Shown here one piece after another: positions 34,820 through 43,907 of a stretch of 64,000 nt of DNA. Both the position numbers and the translations under genes were made by a program. Within the stretch, counting starts at the first letter, position 1, and each line of letters starts with the position of its first letter. Source of the stretch: Paenibacillus sp. MAEPY2 (GTDB taxonomy: Bacteria > Bacillota > Bacilli > Paenibacillales > Paenibacillaceae); assembly GCF_000499205.1 (NCBI RefSeq), contig NZ_AWUK01000007.1:186001-250000 (forward strand), in the 5' to 3' direction. The notes beneath the pieces were generated by a model. It was given only the letters and a program-made list of their open reading frames with translations, made no database searches and was not told the DNA's origin.

Positions 34820-34956
34820 AGTGCTTTCACTTCCTTTCCGATCGTTTCTGCAACGTTTCAAAAAAACACGATTCTTTCATTATAACATAATTGGCATATG
34901 GATGAGGGGATGTAAGGAATGTCATAGTATTGTCATCGGAACAGATCGACACGTGG

Positions 34957-34985
34957 TTGTTACCGCTCTTCAAAAAGGGCATAAT
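34957..34985 (+). promoter_or_regulatory. Promoter of the haem operon
   Basis: TTGTTA and CATAAT separated by 17 bases, 39 bases before the hemE start. Confidence 0.7.
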
Positions 34986-35023
34986 GTTATTTATGAGTCC
35001 AAAAACTATTGGAGGCTTCTTAC

Positions 35024-36088
35024 ATGAGCTATAATGATCGTCTGATTCAGGCCAGCTTCAAACAGCAGGTGGACCGTGTTCCGGTGTGGTACATGCGTCA
35101 GGCTGGGCGTTATGATCCCGAATATCGCAAGATAAAGGAAAAGTATTCTTTGCTCGAAATTTGCCGTCAACCTGAGCTAGCAGCTGAAGTTACACTCATG
35201 CCGGTACGTAAACTCGGTGTGGATGCGGCTATTTTGTATTCCGATATTATGAATCCGGTTGCTTCGCTCGGTATAGATTTTGATATTGTTAAAAATATTG
35301 GACCTGTTATAGACAATCCAATCCGCACGGCAGCAGATGTGGAACGTTTGCGTCCCATTGATGTTGAGGGAGACCTGTCTCATATACTGGAGACGATTCG
35401 AATTCTGGACAAGGAACTGGATGTACCCCTGATTACGTTTGCCGGTGCACCTTTTACCATCGCCAGCTATTTGATAGAAGGCCGACCTTCCAAAGGGTAC
35501 ATACGGACGAAAACGATGATGTACAGTGAACCGGAAGCATGGCATAAATTGATGCAAAAACTGGGCGATATGGTGATTACATATGTCCGTGCACACATTG
35601 CGAACGGCGGCAAGGCATTCCAATTGTTCGACAGCTGGGTAGGCGCGCTTTCGCCAAACGACTTTAGAACGTATGTGTTACCGACGATTACTCGTATCTT
35701 TACCGAATTATCTGATTTGAATGTACCGAAAATATATTTCCCGGGTGTCGCTTCTGGTGAATTGCTGCCAACCCTGCATGATCTGCAAGCTGATGTGATT
35801 GGGTTGGATTGGAGAGTATCGATCTCCGAGGGACGTAAACGACTGGGTGGGAAATTTGCTGTGCAAGGCAATTTGGACCCTTATGTGCTGACTGCACCGA
35901 TGGATCTGATCAAGCAGCATGCCAAATTGATTATTGACGAAGGCATCAAAGAGCCAGGGTATATTTTCAACCTGGGGCATGGACTATTTCCTGAAGCATC
36001 TTTGGATAAATTAAAAGAACTCACGGCGTATATTCATGAATATTCTGCTGAAGCATTGAAGACTGGGGTGACGGTTACTAATGACTAA
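35024..36088 (+). CDS. hemE: Uroporphyrinogen decarboxylase
   Basis: A 354-residue TIM-barrel enzyme that removes four carboxyl groups from uroporphyrinogen III to give coproporphyrinogen III. The family signatures PVWYMRQAGRYDPEYR and the FAGAPFTIASYLIEG segment are complete. The ATG at 35024 is preceded by TTGGAGG. It is the first gene of hemE-hemH-hemY and overlaps hemH by 8 bases, so translation is coupled. Confidence 0.97.
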   Translation: MSYNDRLIQASFKQQVDRVPVWYMRQAGRYDPEYRKIKEKYSLLEICRQPELAAEVTLMPVRKLGVDAAILYSDIMNPVASLGIDFDIVKNIGPVIDNPIRTAADVERLRPIDVEGDLSHILETIRILDKELDVPLITFAGAPFTIASYLIEGRPSKGYIRTKTMMYSEPEAWHKLMQKLGDMVITYVRAHIANGGKAFQLFDSWVGALSPNDFRTYVLPTITRIFTELSDLNVPKIYFPGVASGELLPTLHDLQADVIGLDWRVSISEGRKRLGGKFAVQGNLDPYVLTAPMDLIKQHAKLIIDEGIKEPGYIFNLGHGLFPEASLDKLKELTAYIHEYSAEALKTGVTVTND

Positions 36089-37031
36089 TACGGTAGGTGT
36101 ACTGGTGATGTCTTATGGCACACCTGAGAATATGGAAAGTATTGAAGCGTATTACACACATATCCGGAGAGGACGTCCGCCTGAACCGGAACAACTGAAA
36201 GAACTGACTGACCGTTATGAAGCGATCGTTGGGGGCGTATTCCCTCTTCGAGAAAACACGGATAATCAGGTTAAGGCCCTCCAGGAGACGTTAAACAAGG
36301 ATGATCGTTCCGATGAGGTTGAATTCCGTTGTTATCAAGGGTTAAAGCATGCGTATCCGTTCATTGAGGATGGCGTGGAACAGATGGCGAAGGAAGGAAT
36401 TCAGACCGCAATAGGCATCGTACTGGCACCACATTTCTCCACGATGAGTGTAGGGAGCTACATCAAGCGCGCTCGTGAGAAAGCGGAAGAACTGGGAATC
36501 CAGATGTCCTTTATTGAGAGTTACCACCTGCATCCGAAATTAATTCAAGCTCTCTCCACACGTGTTAGCGCCAAATTGGATGCTTTCGAGGAAGCGGGAG
36601 CCAAACGTGGGGATGTACGAGTGTTGTTCAGCGCACACAGTCTGCCTGCGCGAATTGTGGATATCGGTGATCCATATCCGCAGCAACTGCTGGAGACTTC
36701 GGAAGTTATTGCTTCGCGTTTAGGAATTACCAATTGGCAGTTTACGTGGCAAAGTGCCGGGCGGACGGCGGAGCCATGGCTGGGCCCTGATATTCTAGAC
36801 ACGCTTCAGGTTCTTGCTCGTGAACAGGTAGAAGATGTGCTTGTAGCACCAATTGGATTCGTATCGGATCATCTGGAAGTGCTCTATGATCTTGATATTG
36901 AGGCCAAGGCGATTGCCAAAGAGATCGACATGCGCCTCATGCGTATCGATTCTCTCAATAGCGACCCGCTTTATATGGAAACATTAAGTGACGTCATTAT
37001 TAACCAATGGCAGCAAGGAACGGATGTGTAA
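36081..37031 (+). CDS. hemH: Coproporphyrin III ferrochelatase
   Basis: A 316-residue monomeric ferrochelatase (CpfC) of the Gram-positive type, which inserts iron into coproporphyrin III. Catalytic His118 lies in LAPHFSTMSVG; VLFSAHSLPARI and the GFVSDHLEVLYDLD motif with the acidic metal side are present. The ATG overlaps the hemE stop; its own stop overlaps the hemY start by one base (TAATG). Confidence 0.96.
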   Translation: MTNTVGVLVMSYGTPENMESIEAYYTHIRRGRPPEPEQLKELTDRYEAIVGGVFPLRENTDNQVKALQETLNKDDRSDEVEFRCYQGLKHAYPFIEDGVEQMAKEGIQTAIGIVLAPHFSTMSVGSYIKRAREKAEELGIQMSFIESYHLHPKLIQALSTRVSAKLDAFEEAGAKRGDVRVLFSAHSLPARIVDIGDPYPQQLLETSEVIASRLGITNWQFTWQSAGRTAEPWLGPDILDTLQVLAREQVEDVLVAPIGFVSDHLEVLYDLDIEAKAIAKEIDMRLMRIDSLNSDPLYMETLSDVIINQWQQGTDV

Positions 37032-38455
37032 TGGAAGACCATAAACGTCGTGTTGTTGTTGTCGGCGGAGGTCTGACCGGCCTAAGCGCGGCATTTTATA
37101 TCCGGAAGCATTACCGGGAAGCAGGGGTTGAACCTGTAATTACCTTGGTTGAGAAAAGTTCCTCCATGGGTGGCATGATTGAGACGCTGCACCGGGATGG
37201 TTTTGTCATTGAGAAGGGGCCGGATTCTTTCCTTGCCCGCAAAACGGCGATGATTGACTTGGCTAAAGAGCTGGAGATTGATCATGAGCTGGTCAGTCAA
37301 AACCCGGAATCCAAAAAAACGTACATCATGCAGCGTGGCAAGTTACATCCCATGCCGGCAGGACTCGTACTCGGTATTCCGACGGAGTTGAGACCGTTTC
37401 TGAGAAGCGGTCTTGTATCTCCGGCAGGCAAGCTGCGGGCATTAATGGATTTTGTCATCCCTCCCCGTCGCACAACGGAGGATGAATCGCTCGGTTATAT
37501 GATTGAGCGCCGCCTTGGAGCGGAAGTTCTGGAAAACCTCACTGAGCCGTTGCTTGCAGGCATTTATGCAGGTGATATGCGACGATTGAGTCTTCAGGCA
37601 ACCTTTCCGCAATTCGGCGAGGTGGAGCGGGATTATGGTAGTTTGATCCGGGGGATGATGACTGGCCGCAAACCGGCAGAGACTCATACGGGAACGAAGA
37701 GAAGTGCTTTTCTGAACTTCCGGCAGGGCTTGCAGAGCCTCGTTCACGCGCTTGTACATGAATTGCAGGACGTGGATCAACGTCTGAACACTTCAGTGCA
37801 ATCCCTGGAGGTTCAGACTGGAGATGCGGCCAGATATAGCATTCAACTGGGTAACGGCGAGCGTCTTGAAGCGGATGATGTAGTCATTACCGTGCCTACG
37901 TATGTTGCATCCGAACTGCTACAGCCTCACGTGGATACAACGGCTCTGGATGCGATTAACTACGTATCGGTAGCGAATGTGGTACTGGCTTTTGAGAAAA
38001 AAGATATCGAACATGTATTTGATGGATCTGGCTTCCTCGTTCCGCGTAAGGAAGGCCGCAATATTACAGCATGTACTTGGACATCAACCAAGTGGCTGCA
38101 TACCAGCCCGGATGATAAAGTACTGCTTCGTTGCTATGTTGGTCGTTCGGGAGACGAGCAGAACGTGGAACTCCCGGATGATGCGCTGACGGATCTGGTA
38201 CTCAAGGACTTGCGTGAAACGATGGGCGTGGAGGCCGTTCCGATCTTCTCGGAAATTACTCGGCTTCGCAAATCCATGCCGCAATATCCGGTAGGTCATC
38301 TGCAACAGATTGCAGCACTCCGAGAGGAGCTTGGCAGCAAATTGCCGGGAATATACATTGCGGGTGCCGGTTATGAAGGTGTAGGGTTGCCTGACTGCAT
38401 TAGACAGGCGAAAGAAATGTCAGTTCAAGCTACGCAATTACTTGCTGCACAATAA
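37031..38455 (+). CDS. hemY: Coproporphyrinogen III oxidase (CgoX, formerly HemY)
   Basis: A 474-residue FAD enzyme. The dinucleotide motif VVVGGGLTGLSAAF is at about 9-22, and the C-terminal FAD segment is IAGAGYEGVGLPDCIRQ. In Firmicutes this protein oxidises coproporphyrinogen III to coproporphyrin III ahead of the ferrochelatase. The start is the ATG that overlaps the hemH stop, with AAGGA before it. The partner HemQ is not in the window. Confidence 0.95.
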   Translation: MEDHKRRVVVVGGGLTGLSAAFYIRKHYREAGVEPVITLVEKSSSMGGMIETLHRDGFVIEKGPDSFLARKTAMIDLAKELEIDHELVSQNPESKKTYIMQRGKLHPMPAGLVLGIPTELRPFLRSGLVSPAGKLRALMDFVIPPRRTTEDESLGYMIERRLGAEVLENLTEPLLAGIYAGDMRRLSLQATFPQFGEVERDYGSLIRGMMTGRKPAETHTGTKRSAFLNFRQGLQSLVHALVHELQDVDQRLNTSVQSLEVQTGDAARYSIQLGNGERLEADDVVITVPTYVASELLQPHVDTTALDAINYVSVANVVLAFEKKDIEHVFDGSGFLVPRKEGRNITACTWTSTKWLHTSPDDKVLLRCYVGRSGDEQNVELPDDALTDLVLKDLRETMGVEAVPIFSEITRLRKSMPQYPVGHLQQIAALREELGSKLPGIYIAGAGYEGVGLPDCIRQAKEMSVQATQLLAAQ

Positions 38456-38466
38456 ATAACGTACAT

Positions 38467-38514
38467 GGCTGTCTCAAATGTAGAGATATTCTACAGCGGA
38501 GACAGCCTTTTTTT
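38467..38514 (+). terminator. Terminator of the haem operon
   Basis: 9-bp stem GGCTGTCTC/GAGACAGCC with an inner TGTAGA/TCTACA hairpin and seven T. Confidence 0.93.
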
Positions 38515-38640
38515 ACGCCAAAACGTGAAAAGCAGAGAGAAGTAAACTCTTTCTATGCTTACAGTTCCAAGGAATTATGGAAATCCAGAATATGCCTGAT
38601 ATAATATGATAAGGATTGCTGTGAAGAAGAGGAGCTGCCT

Positions 38641-40050
38641 ATGTATCCCCCAAGATCAAAACGAAGTGTACAGAAGAAAAAAGTAAAACGTGCCCGCAAA
38701 CGGTTGGTCTGGATCATTAATCTGGTATTGATCGTGGCCATTGGACTCGTCTGCCTCTATTACGCAGTAGGCATGAAGGAACAGCAGGCGGACCCGGAAG
38801 GGAAAGAAACAGTTGTGAATCAGGAGCCTGTGAATGAAGAGGGCGCTAAGGGCGGTGATCAGGTAAGTTCACCTGATACGGATTCGCAGGCAGGTAATAC
38901 TTCAACTGAAGGATCGGATGGTTCTGATGAACAGGTAGCTGAAAATTCCGACGATAAATCGGGTGAGAAAAAAACGGATGCTACAGGCTCCGAGGCAAAT
39001 GGAAAGACAGATACAGGAACGACAAAACCGACGGATACTCCCGCTTCTTCCGGCTCAAAGGGGAGCGAAGGTACAGGAAATGGGGCGACTCAGCCATCTA
39101 ATTCGGCGAACGATGTAACCATCAACTTTGTTGGGGATATCCAATTTTCGGGCAAAGTTGCTGAACTGCTGGATAAGAACGGGTATGATTATCCTTTTGC
39201 GAAGCTTGGTAACCTTTTCAAGAACGATGATCTGACGATCGGCAACCTTGAAACGCCAGTAACTCTTGGTGGGACTGATGCATTGGATAAAACCTATGTA
39301 TACAAATCTTCGCCAAAAGCACTCGCAGCCATGGCTTCAGCTGGTTTTGATGCGGTGAATCTGGCCAATAATCATATCCTTGATCAGGGCGTTGAGGGTC
39401 TGGTCGATACGCTGGCGTATCTGAAGGAATATGGTATTGCACATGCTGGTGCGGGAATGAACCAGGATGAGGCATATACACCTGCTTATCTGGAACGCAA
39501 GGGCATGAAAATTGCATTTCTGGGTTTTAGCCGGGTAGTACCGAAAGCGAGTTGGAAAGCGGAAGGTAATCGAGCAGGTGTTGCCGAAACCTACGATTCT
39601 ACAGGTGCAGTCAAGGCGATTCAGGAGGCCCGTAAAAAGGCTGACCTGGTCATCATTGTTGCACATTGGGGAGAGGAACGGGTCAGCACACCGAATAATG
39701 ATCAGACTCGACTGGCACATGAATTTGTAGATGCCGGAGCTGATCTGGTTATAGGCGGGCATCCCCATGTCTTGCAAGGGGTGGAGTATTACAAAGGCAA
39801 GTGGATTGCATATAGTACAGGCAACTTTATTTTCTCGAAATCAACGACAGAGGAAACGTGGAAAACAGCGGTTTTTCAGGCGAACTGTAGTAAGGAAGCT
39901 AAATGCAGCATGAAGGTTATTCCTTATGAGGCTGGGCTGGGTCAGGCAATTCCGATGTTGGATGAAGCTAACAAACTGCTGCTGGAGCAGATGACGCAGC
40001 TTTCGCCAGGTATTCGTTTTGATGCGAATGGAGTTGCATCACCAAGTTGA
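38641..40050 (+). CDS. CapA family membrane-anchored metallophosphatase-like protein
   Basis: A 469-residue protein. A basic start and one membrane helix (about 22-44) are followed by a 110-residue low-complexity linker rich in Gly, Ser, Thr, Asp and Glu, then an extracellular CapA/PgsA domain from about 160. Metal-site motifs are visible: VGDI, GNLETP, NNHILDQG, HWGEER and GGHPHVLQG. CapA proteins serve in poly-gamma-glutamate export, but no pgsBC genes are here, so polymer synthesis is not implied. The long linker suggests it spans the wall. Glycerophosphodiesterase follows after 25 bases. Confidence 0.9.
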   Translation: MYPPRSKRSVQKKKVKRARKRLVWIINLVLIVAIGLVCLYYAVGMKEQQADPEGKETVVNQEPVNEEGAKGGDQVSSPDTDSQAGNTSTEGSDGSDEQVAENSDDKSGEKKTDATGSEANGKTDTGTTKPTDTPASSGSKGSEGTGNGATQPSNSANDVTINFVGDIQFSGKVAELLDKNGYDYPFAKLGNLFKNDDLTIGNLETPVTLGGTDALDKTYVYKSSPKALAAMASAGFDAVNLANNHILDQGVEGLVDTLAYLKEYGIAHAGAGMNQDEAYTPAYLERKGMKIAFLGFSRVVPKASWKAEGNRAGVAETYDSTGAVKAIQEARKKADLVIIVAHWGEERVSTPNNDQTRLAHEFVDAGADLVIGGHPHVLQGVEYYKGKWIAYSTGNFIFSKSTTEETWKTAVFQANCSKEAKCSMKVIPYEAGLGQAIPMLDEANKLLLEQMTQLSPGIRFDANGVASPS

Positions 40051-40075
40051 AGTCTATTTTTGGAGGAGGGATGGA

Positions 40076-40828
40076 ATGAACAACCTTTGTGTAGCACACC
40101 GCGGATTTTCGTTCACTGCACCGGAAAATACGATTGCTGCATTTCTGCTTGCCATGGAACAACCTGAAGTTCAGTGGATGGAGCTGGATGTACAGTTGTC
40201 GCGTGATGGTGTTCCGGTCGTTATTCATGACTTTACGTTGAATCGGACGACTAACGGTAAAGGACTCGTTCGAGAGACGGACTGGTCAGATATACAACAG
40301 CTGGATGCGGGATCATGGAAAGGAAAAGCCTATAAAGGGGAACGGGTTCCCGCTCTTACTGAAGTGCTGGATCGTTGCTGTGGCAAAGTTCGCTTGAATA
40401 TCGAACTCAAAACGCAAGGAAACATGTATCCTGGTCTGCCGGCAGCGGTTATTCATGAGGTAAGGAAGAGACATATGCAGCATGACGTGGTCATCACTTC
40501 GTTTGAACCTACGGCTCTGGTTGAAGTTAAGAAACTGGCCCCGGAATTCAAAACAGGGTTGATTATTGATGCACGGCCAGGTGATCTGGCAGCAGTGCTG
40601 CGACAAATGAATTGTAGTTTTCTTTCGATCGGGTACACAAATGTAGACAAATCGCTGATGCGGGAAATGCGAAATGAGGGTATTCAGGTGATGGCCTGGA
40701 CGGTGGATGACAAAACTATCATGAAGCGGCTCGCGGCAATTGACTCGGATCTAATGTTATGTACGAATCGGCCGGATGTATGGGAACAGGCTTTTCAGGA
40801 AACGAGCAGTCGATTCTTCAGACCGTAA
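40076..40828 (+). CDS. Glycerophosphodiester phosphodiesterase
   Basis: A 250-residue cytoplasmic TIM-barrel enzyme that splits glycerophosphodiesters to glycerol-3-phosphate and an alcohol. The HRG motif is at 8-10, ENT and ELDVQLSRDGVPVVIHD supply the metal ligands and the second catalytic His. The ATG at 40076 follows GGAGGAGGG; upstream in-frame codons overlap capA. No signal peptide. It is likely co-transcribed with capA. Confidence 0.94.
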   Translation: MNNLCVAHRGFSFTAPENTIAAFLLAMEQPEVQWMELDVQLSRDGVPVVIHDFTLNRTTNGKGLVRETDWSDIQQLDAGSWKGKAYKGERVPALTEVLDRCCGKVRLNIELKTQGNMYPGLPAAVIHEVRKRHMQHDVVITSFEPTALVEVKKLAPEFKTGLIIDARPGDLAAVLRQMNCSFLSIGYTNVDKSLMREMRNEGIQVMAWTVDDKTIMKRLAAIDSDLMLCTNRPDVWEQAFQETSSRFFRP

Positions 40829-40887
40829 TAAAAAGATGAACATGTTCCAACTACGCTAATGAATCCGATAAAGGTGGTCGTAAATCC

Positions 40888-41523
40888 ATGTTGACAAACA
40901 TTCGCAATGTATACTGTGTAGGACGAAATTATAAACTTCATGCAGAAGAATTGGGCAACGCGGTTCCGGATGAACCGATGATCTTTATGAAGCCTTCCCA
41001 TGCGGTCGTGCCTTTGAATGGTGATACGCTTCAATTGCCTGCTACAAAGGGTGAAGTACATTATGAGGCTGAACTTGTCGTTCAGATTGGCCGGGATTTT
41101 GAGCCGGGTATGGCTGTGGATGAATTGATTGACGCGTATGCGTTTGGCATTGATTTTACGTTACGTGACGTACAGACGGTTATCAAGAAAAAGGGGCATC
41201 CGTGGACAGCGGCCAAAGGGTTCAAGAACTCCGCTCCTATTACTGCATTCCAGGCATTTCCCGGCGCTCAGGCACTTCTTGAGAAAGACTTTACACTTAC
41301 CAAGAACGGTGCCGAAGTCCAACGGGGCAATATTCGTAACATGATCTTCGGCCTTCAGGATATTGTGGATTATGTAGGCCATCATTACGGCTTGGGGCCT
41401 GGAGATGTCATCTTTACAGGCACACCAGAAGGTGTTGGACCGACGGCAGCAGGAGATGTGCTTGAACTGGCCTGGGACGGCGAGTCCTTGGGCAAATGCA
41501 CGATTTCAGCAGTAATTCAGTAA
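40888..41523 (+). CDS. Fumarylacetoacetate hydrolase family protein
   Basis: A 211-residue member of the FAH superfamily. Metal ligands are seen in HYEAELV (the E-x-E pair) and GIDFTLRD (Asp); KGFKNSAPI carries the conserved Lys. Relatives act as acylpyruvase, oxaloacetate decarboxylase or dioate hydrolase, so the reaction is uncertain. It is shorter than Bacillus YisK (301). Follows the glycerophosphodiesterase by 59 bases and ends the unit at a terminator. Confidence 0.88.
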   Translation: MLTNIRNVYCVGRNYKLHAEELGNAVPDEPMIFMKPSHAVVPLNGDTLQLPATKGEVHYEAELVVQIGRDFEPGMAVDELIDAYAFGIDFTLRDVQTVIKKKGHPWTAAKGFKNSAPITAFQAFPGAQALLEKDFTLTKNGAEVQRGNIRNMIFGLQDIVDYVGHHYGLGPGDVIFTGTPEGVGPTAAGDVLELAWDGESLGKCTISAVIQ

Positions 41524-41570
41524 GCACCGTACATCATAGATTCTGCCTACTTAGAGTGAATATGACATAG

Positions 41571-41598
41571 GTGAGGGGCGTCTCGACGCTCCTTTTTT
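41571..41598 (+). terminator. Terminator after the FAH-family gene
   Basis: Stem GGGGCGT/ACGCTCC with loop CTCG and six T. Confidence 0.85.
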
Positions 41599-41640
41599 GT
41601 CATGCCCTCATTCTCTGCCTTAGCCTAAGGGGCTTTTCAT

Positions 41641-42048
41641 TTACGCCAAGTTGTAGGCGGTATTGGCACTCTCCGTTACCAACTCTTCCAGTTCACCGCT
41701 TTGCACAGCGTGTTGCTCCGAGCTGATACTTCCACTTGCGAGTCGTTGATCTAATTGCTCCTTAAGCTGCCTTATTTGCAATATGATAACCTCATCGAAG
41801 TCACCATCATTTTCATCCGCAATCATTCTCAGCGATTTACCTGCGTACAGATCCTGAACCAAATCATCTTCTGACTTTAGATTCAGAGCGCTTAGCAATT
41901 CATCTCTGCTCTCGTCTTTGGTATCTATATTAACAATGGACCATTTCGCCAAGGGGATAGGGGATATAGCTGATCTGCCCCAGGCTGTTCCGGCGAAGGA
42001 CATGGTGACAACCATTGTTCCTACAATCATTACACGCTTCATGTTCAT
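41641..42048 (-). CDS. Secreted protein of unknown function
   Basis: A 135-residue protein with an N-terminal signal peptide (basic MNMKR, hydrophobic core, likely cleavage after TAWG or so). The mature part is acidic and largely helical, with DDLVQDLYAGKSLRMIADENDGD and several Gln/Glu-rich helices. No cysteine and no known motif are present. The ATG at 42048 follows TGAGGATG at good spacing; earlier in-frame ATGs overlap that site. Single gene. I do not recognise the family. Confidence 0.72.
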   Translation of the reverse strand: MNMKRVMIVGTMVVTMSFAGTAWGRSAISPIPLAKWSIVNIDTKDESRDELLSALNLKSEDDLVQDLYAGKSLRMIADENDGDFDEVIILQIRQLKEQLDQRLASGSISSEQHAVQSGELEELVTESANTAYNLA

Positions 42049-42441
42049 GTGTGTCATCCTCATTTCAATAGTTAAGTACGAGTTGAATCATAACTGGTCT
42101 TGATGTAACGTTCTGATGATAGTGTAACCGGGAAAGCTGAAGTGAAACTTAAAACCAGATAAGTTAATCCAAATGTGATAGATAAGAGGTTAGCGAATAG
42201 TGATTTAAATTCACATTTGACAGGTTGGGTTTCACGGGGGTGCGACTGGAACTAGGATCACGCATATCCGTTTATCGCAGTATCAGTACACCTGGTTTGG
42301 TAGCTTTCAAAGTTGCCGAATCAGGTTTTTTGTATGCTGGCATAGGCAGTTTCGGCATTGGCATCAAACCGTGGTATAATTGAATTTCAAAAATATAAAA
42401 CGTCATGTGGGCCATAGATGTTGCCACATGCAGGAGAACTT
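42049..42441. other. Intergenic region upstream of the DUF92 gene
   Basis: 393 bases with no convincing frame. TTGACA at 42219 lacks a matching -10. GTATAATTG near 42374-42382 could be the -10 of the DUF92 gene, but its -35 is poor. No structured RNA is evident. Confidence 0.45.
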
Positions 42442-43251
42442 ATGGACTGGATTATTGGCGCCGTATGCGCTTTTGTTGTGGCGGGTGCTGCCTACGCGAA
42501 GAAGTCGCTAACCCTGTCCGGCTGCCTGGCGGCTGTGATGATGGGTACGATATATTATGGAGCGGGCAACCTGTTCTGGTTTGGAACACTGCTGTTGTTT
42601 TTCATTACCTCAACGCTGTTCTCCAAATTTCGCAAGGATCGCAAACAGGAGCTTGAGAAATCGTATGCCAAGACAGGCAATCGTGACGCGGGGCAAGTCA
42701 TGGCTAATGGTGGAATCGGCATGTTTCTGGTTCTGGGGAACTGGATCCTTCCACACCCGGCCTGGATGTATGCTTTTATTGGTGTCATGGCTACCGTTAC
42801 TTCAGATACATGGGCAACCGAGTGGGGAAGTCTTAGCCGTAAGCCGCCACGCTCTGTCGTGACGTGGAAGGTGCTGACCCCAGGTACCTCTGGAGGTGTT
42901 TCATTACTTGGCACACTCGCTGCTGCCATAGGCGGAGCTTTGATCGGTGCGGGGGCGTTCTTCTTTTCCTGGATTGCCGGGATTGAAGGCTTGAGTTTGC
43001 TCAGCTGGACGTTTGTCGGCCTTGTAGGTGGATTGGCAGGAGCTTTTGCTGATTCCTATCTGGGCGCAACGGTTCAGTATATGTATCGTTGTACCGTGTG
43101 CGGCCGGGAGGTCGAGGTAAATGAACATTGTGGACACAAAACGGTTCGAGCGCGTGGCTGGTCCTGGATGAGTAATGATCTGGTGAACGTGCTCAGCTCG
43201 GTGATTGGTGGAGGTTTGGCGATCGGTTTAGGTATCATTTTGGCGTTGTAG
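42442..43251 (+). CDS. DUF92 family membrane protein with a cytosolic Cys/His insertion
   Basis: A 269-residue protein with about six to seven membrane helices, including the family motif VTSDTWATEWGSLSRKPPRSV and GTSGGVSLLGT. DUF92 is related to plant VTE6 and CTP-dependent prenol phosphate kinases, so a lipid or isoprenoid phosphate substrate is possible; bacterial function is unproven. A hydrophilic loop before the last helix carries CTVC and HCGH, a possible metal knuckle. CAGGAG precedes the ATG at 42442. A TetR gene follows at 13 bases. Confidence 0.85.
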   Translation: MDWIIGAVCAFVVAGAAYAKKSLTLSGCLAAVMMGTIYYGAGNLFWFGTLLLFFITSTLFSKFRKDRKQELEKSYAKTGNRDAGQVMANGGIGMFLVLGNWILPHPAWMYAFIGVMATVTSDTWATEWGSLSRKPPRSVVTWKVLTPGTSGGVSLLGTLAAAIGGALIGAGAFFFSWIAGIEGLSLLSWTFVGLVGGLAGAFADSYLGATVQYMYRCTVCGREVEVNEHCGHKTVRARGWSWMSNDLVNVLSSVIGGGLAIGLGIILAL

Positions 43252-43264
43252 GGAGGGAGTGCAT

Positions 43265-43843
43265 TTGAGCACTGTGCAGGGAGACAAATCGGAGGCAATT
43301 CTGGATGCAGCTTACGGTATTTTCGGTTCAAAAGGATTCTATGAGACGAAAATGTCCGATATTGCGGACGAAGCGGGCATCGCGAAAGGCACCATTTATT
43401 TATATTTCAAAAACAAGGAACAATTATTTATCGCCGTATCCAAGCGGGACTGCAACGGTTTTATCAGTCGCCTTGATCAGGCGTTGAACTCACATCAGGG
43501 CACTGGGGATAAGCTTGGTGCGATCGCCAAGACTCATCTTACGTATTATTATGAGCGTCGCAATCATACCAAGCTGTTTTTTATGGCACCCAATAATGAT
43601 CCGGATCTGATGAAATTCATGAAGGCTTTTATGAATGAATATATGAGCATGGTCCGTGAGGTATTAGAGAATGCTGGCGTACCTGAGCCTGCTCTGCTCG
43701 CTGAAGCTTATATCGGGATTCTCGATCGGCTAAAGATGGACATCATGCTCAATCCGGAGTTTAACGAGGAACATCTGAACAAACGAATTGCCTTTGCAGC
43801 AGCTCTGTTTCTGGACGGATGTCGTTCCTTTTTACAAGTATAA
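43265..43843 (+). CDS. TetR family transcriptional regulator
   Basis: A 192-residue repressor. The N-terminal HTH (about 8-55) has the family pattern ILDAAYGIFGSKGFYETKMSDIADEAGIAKGTIYLYFKNKEQL in outline; the C-terminal ligand domain runs to the end. The start used is TTG at 43265, 8-9 bases after GGGAGGG; GTG at 43259 is too close. It is in an operon with DUF92 and 64 bases before the ABC-F gene, so it may regulate these. It resembles FadR/YsiA-like proteins; the ligand is unknown. Confidence 0.9.
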   Translation: MSTVQGDKSEAILDAAYGIFGSKGFYETKMSDIADEAGIAKGTIYLYFKNKEQLFIAVSKRDCNGFISRLDQALNSHQGTGDKLGAIAKTHLTYYYERRNHTKLFFMAPNNDPDLMKFMKAFMNEYMSMVREVLENAGVPEPALLAEAYIGILDRLKMDIMLNPEFNEEHLNKRIAFAAALFLDGCRSFLQV

Positions 43844-43907
43844 AGAGAGTGTACGGGATGGCTATTAGATATTGAATATTAATTTACAGAGAAGTAGGTA
43901 ACGTGCA

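Noticed and set aside
38641..40050. Poly-gamma-glutamate capsule operon
   Set aside because: Only a CapA-domain protein is present; pgsB/capB and pgsC/capC synthetase genes are missing.
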